Below, piece by piece: positions 43,610 through 51,669 of a stretch of 64,000 bases of DNA. The DNA lies in the NCBI RefSeq assembly GCF_014208045.1, contig NZ_JACHML010000001.1, positions 248,001 to 312,000 on the forward strand, read 5' to 3'. Made by a program: the position numbers and the translations under genes. Source of the stretch: Microbacterium thalassium. GTDB lineage: Bacteria > Actinomycetota > Actinomycetes > Actinomycetales > Microbacteriaceae. Within the stretch, counting starts at the first letter, position 1; each line of letters begins with the position of its first letter. The notes below the pieces were generated by a model, which saw only the letters and a list, made by a program, of their open reading frames with translations, was not told the origin of the DNA and did no database searches.

Positions 43610-44785
43610 TCACTCACCTCCGGTCAGTCGAATGCGCAGCGAGCCGACGCCGTGCCACGGCTCGTCCTCGGCCAGCTCGAACTCGGGGATCGTCGCGAGG
43701 AAGTGCTGGAGCGAGATGACCAGCTCCTTGCGACCCAGGTTCGAGCCGAGGCAGCGGTGGATGCCGCCGCCGAACGCGAGGTGCCGGTTGTTCTCGCGCG
43801 TGATGTCGATGTCGTTCGGCTTGTCGTAGACCTCGGGGTCGCGGTTGCCGGCGCCGAAGACGAGCACGACGCGCTCCCCTGCCTGGATTTCCTGGCCGCG
43901 CACCGTGGTGTCCTTCTTGGCCGTGCGCGCCATCGCCTGCACGGGCGACAGCGTCCGCAGGAACTCCTCGGCCGCGTCGGGGACGCGGTCCGGCTCGGCG
44001 CGCAGCAGGCGCTGCGCCTCGAGGTTGCCGGCGAGGTACCACAGCGACGACCGGATCGCCCACGCGGTGGTGTCGAGCCCCGCGAGGAACAGCAGGTAGC
44101 CGTAGGAGATCAGCTCGTCGTTCGTCAGCGGACGGCCGTCGACCTTGGCGTCGAGCAGATCGCCCATGATGCCGTGCTGCGCGGTGCCCGCACGACCGTC
44201 GTCGATCAGGCGCTGGACGTACGCGACGAGGTCGTCGCCCGCCTTGTTCGCCGTCTCGGGGCTCTTGGTCCGCTCGTAGATGATGTCGTCGATCCACTGG
44301 TCGAACATCGGCCAGTCCGCCTCGGGGTACCCGGCGAGGCGGCTGAAGATGATCGTCGGATACGGCCGCGCGAAGCGGTGCGATACATCGACCACACCAT
44401 CCGCCTCGAACGCCTGCTTGACCTCGGCGGCGAGCTCCTCGGCGGTCGCGTGCATGCCGGGCTCGAGCTTGTTGATCGCCATCGGCGTGAACATCGGCAG
44501 CAGGAGCTTGCGGAACCCCGCGTGGGTCGGCGGATCGATGTCGATGGGGATGAGCGGCATCTCGGTTCCGAACCCCGGAAGGATCATCGAGGGGCCGACC
44601 GACCACGTGTCGGGGTCCTGCTCGGCCTCGAAGATGTCGTCGCTCTTGGAGATGTACCAGAAGCCGCCGTACTTCGAGCTGTGGCCGACGGGCTTCTCGG
44701 CGAGCATCGCCTCGTAGTCATCGAAGATGGTGTCGAGGGCCTTGCCGTGGAAGTCGAAGTCCTGTGGCACTGTTCGGTCAGACAT
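43610..44785 (-). CDS. Cytochrome P450
   Basis: A 391-residue soluble bacterial P450. The I-helix oxygen-activation motif is AGLDTT (235-240), the K-helix ExxR is E274-R277, and the haem loop is FGGGIHRCLG (338-347) with Cys345 as the thiolate ligand. PPTHAGFRKLL matches the C-helix pattern. The ATG at 44785 lies inside the end of the gamma-glutamyl hydrolase gene, and the ferredoxin follows at once. In this operon it probably hydroxylates an alkyl group of an amine or of its gamma-glutamyl amide. The family cannot be named by eye. Confidence 0.93.
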   Translation of the reverse strand: MSDRTVPQDFDFHGKALDTIFDDYEAMLAEKPVGHSSKYGGFWYISKSDDIFEAEQDPDTWSVGPSMILPGFGTEMPLIPIDIDPPTHAGFRKLLLPMFTPMAINKLEPGMHATAEELAAEVKQAFEADGVVDVSHRFARPYPTIIFSRLAGYPEADWPMFDQWIDDIIYERTKSPETANKAGDDLVAYVQRLIDDGRAGTAQHGIMGDLLDAKVDGRPLTNDELISYGYLLFLAGLDTTAWAIRSSLWYLAGNLEAQRLLRAEPDRVPDAAEEFLRTLSPVQAMARTAKKDTTVRGQEIQAGERVVLVFGAGNRDPEVYDKPNDIDITRENNRHLAFGGGIHRCLGSNLGRKELVISLQHFLATIPEFELAEDEPWHGVGSLRIRLTGGE

Positions 44786-45497
44786 GGGCGGTGTTCCTTT
44801 CCTTGTGTGCGCGCGCCCGGCCGACGAGGTCGTCGAACAGGGCATGGTTGTCGGCTGAGACGCGGAACAGATGCTCGGGGTGCCACTGCACCGCGATCAG
44901 GTTCGCGTCGGGGTCCTCGAAGGCCTCGACGACGTCTCCCGCGCGAGCCGTCACGCGCAGGCCCGATCCGATCGAGTCGACGGCCTGGTGATGGTAGCTG
45001 TTGACCCCCATCACGGACGCGCCGACGATCTCGGCGAGGCGGGATGACGGGTCGATGGCGACGTCGTGCTCGACCTCGTGGGACGTGCGCGTCTGCCAAT
45101 GCGCGTCGATGTGCTGGAGAAGGCTTCCGCCGCGCAGCACGTTGATCAGCTGCATGCCCCGGCAGATCGCGAGGATCGGGAGGCCGCGCTGCTGCGCCTC
45201 GGCGACGAGCGCCGCCTCGAACCGGTCGCGGATCGGGCTCACGCCGTACACCTTCTCGTCGGGCTCCTGCCCGTACAGCTCGGGCGACAGGTCGCCGCCA
45301 CCGGTGAGCATGAGCCCGTCGAAGCCGTCGAGCAGATCGGTCGGGATGACCTCCGTCGCGGGGAGCATGGCGGGCCGGCCACCGGCGGACACCACTGCGT
45401 CGGCGTATTCCACCACCTGCAGCGTCGAGTCGCGGGGGCCGAAGGCGGACTCCCGCAGGCTGCGGTCCGCCGTGACGGCGATCAGCGGAGCGGCCAT
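44778..45497 (-). CDS. Gamma-glutamyl amide hydrolase (peptidase C26, PuuD-like)
   Basis: A 239-residue class I glutamine-amidotransferase-like hydrolase. The nucleophile is Cys in ILAICRGMQLIN, with the oxyanion glycines in MLTGGGDLSPELYG. The His-Glu pair is in VQWHPEHLF. PuuD-type enzymes free the gamma-glutamyl group from gamma-glutamyl-GABA, so here it should release glutamate from the oxidised gamma-glutamyl amide. Start overlaps the SDR stop (TGATG), and the 3' end overlaps the P450 start. Confidence 0.9.
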   Translation of the reverse strand: MAAPLIAVTADRSLRESAFGPRDSTLQVVEYADAVVSAGGRPAMLPATEVIPTDLLDGFDGLMLTGGGDLSPELYGQEPDEKVYGVSPIRDRFEAALVAEAQQRGLPILAICRGMQLINVLRGGSLLQHIDAHWQTRTSHEVEHDVAIDPSSRLAEIVGASVMGVNSYHHQAVDSIGSGLRVTARAGDVVEAFEDPDANLIAVQWHPEHLFRVSADNHALFDDLVGRARAHKERNTAHV

Positions 45498-46261
45498 CAG
45501 TAGATCGTCCATCCGCCGTCGACGAAGAGGGTCGTGCCCGTCACCCAGCTGGCGTCGTCCGAGGCCAGGAAGGCCACGCCGTTCGCGACGTCCTCGGGCT
45601 TGCCGATGCGTCCCATCGGGGTGCGCTCGAGGAGCCAGTTGCGCACCTCTTCCTTGCCGAGCGCCTCGGCTGTGAATGGCGTCTCGATGAAGCCGGGGGC
45701 GACGGCGTTGACGCGGATGCCGGAAGAGGCGGCTTCGACAGCGAGCGCTCGCGTCAGCTGCAGCAGCGCGCCCTTCGACGCGTTGTAGTGGATCTGGGGG
45801 TGCCCGCTGCTGGAGATGACGATGTGGGCCTCGACCGAGGTGATGTTCACGATCGCGCGGGTGTGGTCGCCGTCGCCGGCGCGCAGCAGCCCGTACGCCT
45901 CGCGCGAGACGAGGAAGGGCCCGGTCGAGTTCACCGCGAACACCTGGTCCCACTCGGCGCGCGAGAGCTCCTCGAAGGTCCCGAACTTCACGATGCCGGC
46001 GTTGTTGACGAGGATGTCGAGACGCCCGAAGGCCTCGGCGATCTTCGCCATCCCGGCCTTGACCGATGCTTCGTCGGCGACGTCCGCCTGCACCTGCAGG
46101 ACCTCGGGGCGGTCGCCGAAGACACTCGCCAGCGCGTCGGGGTTGAGGTCGATGGCGACGAGCGTCGCACCGTCCGCGAGGAGCTTCTCGGCGATGGCGC
46201 GACCGTTGCCGGAGGCGGCACCGGTGACGGCGGCGATGCGGCCGTCGAGTCGATTGGTCAT
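45497..46261 (-). CDS. Short-chain dehydrogenase/reductase
   Basis: A 254-residue classical SDR. Nucleotide motif TGAASGNGRAIAEKL, then NNAG, catalytic Ser in NITSVEA, and Y-x3-K in HYNASKG. The C-terminus ends in LFVDGGWTIY. It could oxidise the alcohol made by the P450. It is 51 bases downstream of the ligase gene and overlaps the hydrolase gene. Confidence 0.9.
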   Translation of the reverse strand: MTNRLDGRIAAVTGAASGNGRAIAEKLLADGATLVAIDLNPDALASVFGDRPEVLQVQADVADEASVKAGMAKIAEAFGRLDILVNNAGIVKFGTFEELSRAEWDQVFAVNSTGPFLVSREAYGLLRAGDGDHTRAIVNITSVEAHIVISSSGHPQIHYNASKGALLQLTRALAVEAASSGIRVNAVAPGFIETPFTAEALGKEEVRNWLLERTPMGRIGKPEDVANGVAFLASDDASWVTGTTLFVDGGWTIY

Positions 46262-46312
46262 GGGCGGTGGTTCCTTCTGATGAGGCGGGTGTGGTGATGA
46301 AGCGGGATCGGA

Positions 46313-47701
46313 TCAGATGTGCTCGATGTAGCGGTTGATCTCCCAGTCGGTGACCGCGGTGGCGTAGCTGTGGATCTCCCACTCCCGCGTCTGGACGTAG
46401 TGGCGCACGAACTCCTCGCCGAAGTACTCCTTGGCCACCTCGCTCTGCGCGAACACCTCGGTCGCCTTGGCGAGCGTGTTCGGCAGGCGCAGCGAGGTCT
46501 CGGCATCCTGCTCGTAGGCGTTCCCGGTGATGGGCTCGGGCGCGACCATGTCGTTCTCGATGCCGCTGAGCCCGGATGCGATGTTCGCGGCGAGCACGAG
46601 GTAGGGGTTCGCGTCGGCGCCGGGCACGCGGTTCTCGACGCGGGCGGCGGGACCGGCGGAGGGGATGCTGCGCACGGCGACGGTGCGGTTGTCGAATCCC
46701 CAGGTCGCGCTGGACCCGGCCCACTGGCCGCCCTCGACCCGCTTGTACGAGTTGATGGTCGGCAGGTAGAGCGCGGTGAAGTCGGGGGTGCCGGCGACGA
46801 GCCCGGCGAGGTACTTCATTCCGGTCTCACTGAGCTGGGTGCGGTCGGCGGGGTTGGCGAACACCGATGCGCCGTCGTCGGACGAGACCAGGCTCTGATG
46901 GACGTGACCGGAGGATCCGGCGTGCTCGGTGTTCACCTTCGCCATGAACGTCGCGGTCAGGCCGTGCTTCGCGGCGATCTCCTTGACCGTGTTCTTGAGG
47001 ATCAGCGCGCTGTCGGCGGCGCGGACGGCGTCGCCGTAGTGGATGTTGACCTCGAACTGGCCGGCGCCATGCTCGCTGTTGCTCGCCTCGATGAAGACCC
47101 CCTGCTCGGCCAGGCGGTCGCGGATCTCGCCGATGACGTAGTCGGTGCCGGTGTCGCGGTAGACGCTGTAGGTGTGGTTCCCGGTCGTGATCGCCTCGAG
47201 GTCGCGCCACTTGCCTCGGGCGAGGTCGCGGGGGGACCCTTCGAACAGGTAGAACTCGAACTCGTACGCGCAGATGGGGTCGTAGCCGAGCGCGTTCGCC
47301 CGGTCCACCACACGCTGCAGGACCCCGCGGGGCGAGATCGCCAGCGGCGTGCCGTCGGGCTGGTACAGGTCGCAGATGACGGATGCCACACCCGGCTCGC
47401 CCGGCACGACGCGGAGCGTGGTGAGGTCAGGACGGAGGTTGACGTCGGGGTAGCCCGTGTGCCAGCCCGTGAAGGTGAGGCCGGGGATCGGGGTGTCGTG
47501 CAGGTCCCATCCGAAGAGGATGTTGCAGATGTTGGTGCCGGCAGCGTGGGCGGCCTCGGAGAAGTACTGCGCCGAGAGGCGCTTGCCACGCCAGAGCCCG
47601 TCGATGTCGACAGCCCCGATCTTGAAGACCTTGATGTCGTTCTCCTTGATGAAGGCGTCGACGTACTGCTTGGCGTCTTCGATGGGAGCTGCGTTGTTCA
47701 T
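46313..47701 (-). CDS. Glutamine-synthetase-family gamma-glutamyl-amine ligase
   Basis: A 462-residue type I glutamine synthetase fold protein. The N-terminal beta-grasp region spans 1-115. Catalytic-domain motifs include CAYEFEFYLFEG, NSEHGAGQFEVNIHY, AKVNTEHAGSSGHVHQSL and AARVENRVPGADANPYL. The bacterial GS adenylylation Tyr motif is not seen. Cluster partners (permease, C26 hydrolase, aldehyde dehydrogenase) match PuuA-, AtdA1- or IpuC-type enzymes that join glutamate to an amine with ATP. The amine is not known. Operator site 3 lies 92 bases upstream. Confidence 0.9.
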   Translation of the reverse strand: MNNAAPIEDAKQYVDAFIKENDIKVFKIGAVDIDGLWRGKRLSAQYFSEAAHAAGTNICNILFGWDLHDTPIPGLTFTGWHTGYPDVNLRPDLTTLRVVPGEPGVASVICDLYQPDGTPLAISPRGVLQRVVDRANALGYDPICAYEFEFYLFEGSPRDLARGKWRDLEAITTGNHTYSVYRDTGTDYVIGEIRDRLAEQGVFIEASNSEHGAGQFEVNIHYGDAVRAADSALILKNTVKEIAAKHGLTATFMAKVNTEHAGSSGHVHQSLVSSDDGASVFANPADRTQLSETGMKYLAGLVAGTPDFTALYLPTINSYKRVEGGQWAGSSATWGFDNRTVAVRSIPSAGPAARVENRVPGADANPYLVLAANIASGLSGIENDMVAPEPITGNAYEQDAETSLRLPNTLAKATEVFAQSEVAKEYFGEEFVRHYVQTREWEIHSYATAVTDWEINRYIEHI

Positions 47702-47792
47702 TGCTTCGGCCTGCTTTCGGCTTCATGGCCCGGCGGATGCCGGTGGACGGTGGAGCGTGTTGCGAGAGTATTCGGAGGCTGTGGGGGTGCAG

Positions 47793-47807
47793 TGTGCATG
47801 ATGCCCA
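47793..47807. promoter_or_regulatory. Operator site 3 of the YGTGC-N5-GCMCR family
   Basis: TGTGC-ATGAT-GCCCA: one mismatch in the right arm against sites 1 and 2. It lies 92 bases upstream of the gamma-glutamyl ligase start. Confidence 0.55.
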
Positions 47808-47855
47808 TGCTTCGGTGAGGCGGAGTGCAGACCGGGCACGGTGCAGGAACCACGA

Positions 47856-47895
47856 ACGCGGCGCCCGGCACGAGAGTCGTCACCGGGCGCCGCGT
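47856..47895 (-). terminator. Terminator of the permease gene
   Basis: ACGCGGCGCCCGG (47856-47868) pairs perfectly with CCGGGCGCCGCGT (47883-47895) around a 14-base loop, 18 bases beyond the permease stop on the minus strand. Confidence 0.75.
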
Positions 47896-47913
47896 CACGT
47901 CAAGGGACGAGCA

Positions 47914-49431
47914 TCAGTCCTTGGCGTCGTGGTGCGGGAGGGGCACAGCCATGACGTCCGGCAGCTCCTCCTCGTCGTAGATCGTGCCGATCCGGTCGTA
48001 GCGCGAAACGTGCCGCTTGCGCAGATAGAGGGCGAATCCGACGCCGGCGAGCGTGATCGCCGCCACGTAGACCGGGATGAGGTTGACCACCGTCACGTCC
48101 GCCCCGGCGAGGAACGGGATGTAGATGACGAGCAGGACGAGCACGACGGCCTGAGCCAGCGCGCCCACGACGGGCGCGACAAGCGTCTTCCACCAGTCGC
48201 CCGCGCTGTGCCGTCCCACCTTGTTGAAGTAGGCGATGACCGCCAGCGACACGAGCAGCTGGACGAAGACCACCCCCGCGGTGCAGAAGATCGGCAGCCA
48301 CGTACCGAGCTGCAGGAGCGGGTCCGCTCCGGCGAGCGCGAACAGCGCCACGACGACGATCGCGACGGCTGCCTGCACGCCGTTCGCCACGAACGGCGAC
48401 TTGTGGCGCGGGTGGGTGCGGCCGAGGCTGCGCGGGAGGATGTGGTCGCGGCCCATCGAGTAGAGGTAGCGCGAGGCGTTGTTGTGGAACGCGAAGGCGC
48501 ACGCGAAGAAGCTCGTCAGCACGAGGAAGTCGAGCAGAATACGGATCGGCTGCCACGTGTACATCTCTGCGAGCACGAAGAAGTAGTCACCGAGGAGCGA
48601 CTCGGCCTGCGACATGGTCTCGTCGCCGAAGCCGACGATTCCGGCATACGCCGCGAAGCTGTAGAAGACACCGAGCGTGATGACGGCGATGTAGGTCGCA
48701 CGCGGCACCGCCTTCTTGGGGTCGGTGGTCTCCTCGCCGTAGATGGCCGTCGTCTCGAAGCCGATCCACGACCAGAATGCGAAGAAGAAGCCGATTCCGA
48801 TCGCCGGCGCGGCGAGGAACTGCGCCGGGCTGAACACCTCGGGCATCTGCCCCTGCGCGCCGCCCTGGACGATCACCGCGGTAGCGATGATGAAGATGAC
48901 GATGATCTCGAGGGTCAGCGCCGCCCCCAGCACCCGGCCCGCGACGGTGACCTCGAAGTACGAGATCAGCCACATCAGCGCGATCGCCGCGATGCTGCAG
49001 ATCCACCACGGAACGCTCCACCCGAGGTAGAGCTCCAGCATGTGGGATGCGAAGTATCCGAACCCACCGCTGATCGCCGGGACGATCATGCTGTACGCCG
49101 CCATGACGGTCCAGCCCGCGCCCAGACCCAGCGGCTTCCCCAGGCCCTGTGTGGTGAAGTTGTAGAAGGCGCCTGCCGCCGTGATGCGCTTGGCCATCTG
49201 GGCGAAGCCGACCGAGAACACCAGCAGGATCAGGGTCGCGGACACGTAGGTCAGTGCGGTGGCGAATCCCGAGCCGTAGGCGTAGGAGATCGGGATGTAG
49301 GTGCTGACGACGACCAGTGGTGCTGCGGCCGCTGTCACCATGAGGACGATCGTGAGGAACCTGATCGACCCCTTCATGAGGTCGGTCGACGTTTCGGCCG
49401 CCGATCGCTTCTGATTCGTAGTGGTGGACAT
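47914..49431 (-). CDS. APC-family amino acid/amine permease
   Basis: A 505-residue permease with 12-13 hydrophobic segments. TM1 shows the broken-helix region typical of APC transporters (near APLVVVSTYIPISYAYGSGF), then YNFTTQGLGKPLG. Late motifs include FFACAFAFHNNASRYLY and ALGRTHPRHKSPFVANG-like SLGRTHPRHKSP. It probably imports the amine substrate as PuuP does for putrescine. It is monocistronic: its own terminator follows and operator site 4 lies 165 bases upstream. Confidence 0.9.
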   Translation of the reverse strand: MSTTTNQKRSAAETSTDLMKGSIRFLTIVLMVTAAAAPLVVVSTYIPISYAYGSGFATALTYVSATLILLVFSVGFAQMAKRITAAGAFYNFTTQGLGKPLGLGAGWTVMAAYSMIVPAISGGFGYFASHMLELYLGWSVPWWICSIAAIALMWLISYFEVTVAGRVLGAALTLEIIVIFIIATAVIVQGGAQGQMPEVFSPAQFLAAPAIGIGFFFAFWSWIGFETTAIYGEETTDPKKAVPRATYIAVITLGVFYSFAAYAGIVGFGDETMSQAESLLGDYFFVLAEMYTWQPIRILLDFLVLTSFFACAFAFHNNASRYLYSMGRDHILPRSLGRTHPRHKSPFVANGVQAAVAIVVVALFALAGADPLLQLGTWLPIFCTAGVVFVQLLVSLAVIAYFNKVGRHSAGDWWKTLVAPVVGALAQAVVLVLLVIYIPFLAGADVTVVNLIPVYVAAITLAGVGFALYLRKRHVSRYDRIGTIYDEEELPDVMAVPLPHHDAKD

Positions 49432-49595
49432 TCGGGTGACCTCTCAGTGCGTGATGCCTGATATTCCGGGTGGTTCCGCTCGACGACCCGGCGATGCGTG
49501 CGCACCGCCCGAACCTCGTCCGCGGATTGTGAGGGACCGTAGCGAGCGCTTCGTCCGCTTCTCGTGTGGCCGCTGAACACCATCACGGAGCAGTG

Positions 49596-49610
49596 TGTGC
49601 ATGACGCCCA
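49596..49610. promoter_or_regulatory. Operator site 4 of the YGTGC-N5-GCMCR family
   Basis: TGTGC-ATGAC-GCCCA: identical to site 3 in both arms. It lies 165 bases upstream of the permease start and 12 bases beyond the amidotransferase stop. Confidence 0.55.
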
Positions 49611-49621
49611 CTCGCTCGAGG

Positions 49622-50368
49622 TCAGGAGTGTCCGTCTCGTGACCCGGCATCGGCTCGCCGGCCCCGCACGATCCCGACGAACCCGCGGGTGAGGTGGCGC
49701 GCGTCATCGCTGACCGCCGTGTCCGCGCTCTCGAATTCGCGCGCCTGCGCGTCGACCTCGGCGAGGAGGGGCATCGGCACCTCGTCGCGCCACTCGACGA
49801 ATCGGGTCGGCGAGATCTCCGGGTGGAACTGCACACCCCACGACGAGCCGACGCGGAACACCTGGTTCGGGTAGACCTCTCCGGTCCCGAGCAACACCGC
49901 ATCGCGGGGCAGACGGGTGATGGCGTCGAAGTGCAGCGACGGCATCAGCATCTGCGCCGGAAGACTCTTCACCAGCGGGTCCCCCACGGCGTCGTCCAGG
50001 AGCCGGATGCGCACGAGCCCGCTCTCCAGACCCTCTCCCCCGACCGCGACCTCGCCGCCGAGAGCATCGGCCAGCAGCTGTGCACCGAGGCACACGCCGA
50101 GCGTCGGCAGGTCGGCATCGGCGGTCGCCCGCAGCAGGGACTTGATGTCATCGATGTACGGGTATGCATCCCCGTCGTGCACGCCCATGGCGCCGCCGAG
50201 CACGATGAGCGCATCATCGTGGATCGACGCCGGAACGGCGTCGCCGGCGAAGGGTCGGATGACCCGGAGCTCGACGCCGTCCTGTTCCAGCCACTCTCCC
50301 ATCCGGTCGAGGTCGCATTTGTCGTCGGGCTGGACGACCGCGATCCGGATCGTTCGGCTGATTCCCAT
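49622..50368 (-). CDS. Class I glutamine amidotransferase domain protein (GuaA-like)
   Basis: A 248-residue GATase type 1 protein. Nucleophile Cys in LGVCLGAQLLADALGG, oxyanion motif VLGGAMGVHDGD, and His-Glu in GVQFHPEISPTRF. It is the second such hydrolase in the amine cluster and differs from the C26 protein at 44778. In aniline clusters a separate GATase (AtdA2) accompanies the ligase, so this one could cleave or proofread the gamma-glutamyl product. The start at 50368 has AAGGGAATCG upstream. Confidence 0.86.
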   Translation of the reverse strand: MGISRTIRIAVVQPDDKCDLDRMGEWLEQDGVELRVIRPFAGDAVPASIHDDALIVLGGAMGVHDGDAYPYIDDIKSLLRATADADLPTLGVCLGAQLLADALGGEVAVGGEGLESGLVRIRLLDDAVGDPLVKSLPAQMLMPSLHFDAITRLPRDAVLLGTGEVYPNQVFRVGSSWGVQFHPEISPTRFVEWRDEVPMPLLAEVDAQAREFESADTAVSDDARHLTRGFVGIVRGRRADAGSRDGHS

Positions 50369-50488
50369 GGGTGGCGATTCCCTTCCTTCTCTTCGCGCAG
50401 TGCAGCGTCCACGTGCAACGCCCGCCCCCAGCATCCGGTTCGCATGGGACAGTCCGATGTCTCGTCCGCACATCGGGGTGGTCATCAC

Positions 50489-50503
50489 CGTGCATCGTGC
50501 ACG
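50489..50503. promoter_or_regulatory. Operator site 5 of the YGTGC-N5-GCMCR family
   Basis: CGTGC-ATCGT-GCACG, perfect arms with a 5-base centre. It stands between the divergent amidotransferase (121 bases) and alcohol dehydrogenase (54 bases) genes. Confidence 0.55.
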
Positions 50504-50556
50504 CCCCGCCGCGCTTCCGGCCGGTGATGATGCCCTGGTACCCCCGAGAGGACGAC

Positions 50557-51669
50557 ATGCCACGCATCCCTGTGAGTGCCGCCGTGCTGAGAGCACCCGG
50601 CGAGCCGCTCTCGATCGAGACCCTTCATCTGGACGAGCCGCGCCACGGTGAGGTGATGGTACGGACGGTCGCCGCGGGACTCTGCCACAGCGACCTGCAC
50701 TACCTCACGGGCTCGCTCGACATCTCACTTCCCGCCGTCCTCGGTCACGAAGTGTCGGGCGTGGTCGAGCAGTGCGGGCCGGGTGTCGATCGCGTGCGAG
50801 TGGGCGACCGCGTCGTCGTCACGATCACTCCCAGCTGCGGCCAGTGTCCCGAGTGCGTCTCGGGCGCTCCCACGCGGTGCAGTCGCGTCGGAGAGCGGCG
50901 CCGGCGCAGCGAGCCGCTTCTCACGGACGGAGCCGGCGCTCCGGTGACCTCGCTCGGCGCGATCGGCGCGTTCGCGGAGGCGATCGTCGTGCCCGAGGCC
51001 GCTCTGGCCGTGGTCGATGCCGACATCCGGCCCGATGTCGCGGCTCTTCTCGGGTGCTGCATCAGCACCGGGGTCGGCGCCGTGATCCACGGAGCCGGTG
51101 TGGGGCCCACCGACACCGTCGCGGTCATCGGATGCGGCGGCGTGGGCATGGCGGCGATCCAGGCCGCTCGCCTCAGCGGCGCCCGGCGGATCGTCGCGAT
51201 CGATCTGCACGACGAGAAGCTCGCACTGGCGAAGAGCCTCGGGGCGACCGACACCGTCCTATCTGCGAGCGGTGACGTGCGCGAGGCCGTGCTCGAGCTG
51301 ATACCGGGAGGCGTGTCCCACGTCTTCGAAGCGGTGGGACGACCGTCGACGGCGGAACTCGCCTTCGCGCTGCTCGCGCCGGGCGGCGTCGCGACGCTGC
51401 TCGGACTCATGCCGACAGGAAGCCGGATCAGTCTCGACGCGGCCGCCATCGTCGAAGGAGACCGACGCGTGCAGGGCTCCTACATGGGGGGCAACCGGTT
51501 CCTCGCCGACGTGCTGACGCTCACCGATCACTACCGCCACGGCCGACTCGATCTGGATGCGATGGTCACCGGCACCGTCGCCCTAGAAGGCATCGACGGG
51601 GGATTCGCCGCCATGGCAGCTCCGTCGTCCATTCGCACGGTCACCTCTTTCGGAGAAGGGACATGGTGA
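50557..51669 (+). CDS. Zinc-dependent alcohol dehydrogenase (MDR family)
   Basis: A 370-residue class III/AdhE-like MDR enzyme. Catalytic zinc ligands: Cys in GLCHSDLHYL, His-Glu in LGHEVSG, and later Cys in LLGCCIST. The structural zinc Cys are CGQCPECVSGAPTRC. The NAD motif is VIGCGGVGMAAIQAA. It is first in a + run of five genes and may oxidise the amino alcohol, next to an aldehyde dehydrogenase whose start overlaps its end. Confidence 0.92.
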   Translation: MPRIPVSAAVLRAPGEPLSIETLHLDEPRHGEVMVRTVAAGLCHSDLHYLTGSLDISLPAVLGHEVSGVVEQCGPGVDRVRVGDRVVVTITPSCGQCPECVSGAPTRCSRVGERRRRSEPLLTDGAGAPVTSLGAIGAFAEAIVVPEAALAVVDADIRPDVAALLGCCISTGVGAVIHGAGVGPTDTVAVIGCGGVGMAAIQAARLSGARRIVAIDLHDEKLALAKSLGATDTVLSASGDVREAVLELIPGGVSHVFEAVGRPSTAELAFALLAPGGVATLLGLMPTGSRISLDAAAIVEGDRRVQGSYMGGNRFLADVLTLTDHYRHGRLDLDAMVTGTVALEGIDGGFAAMAAPSSIRTVTSFGEGTW

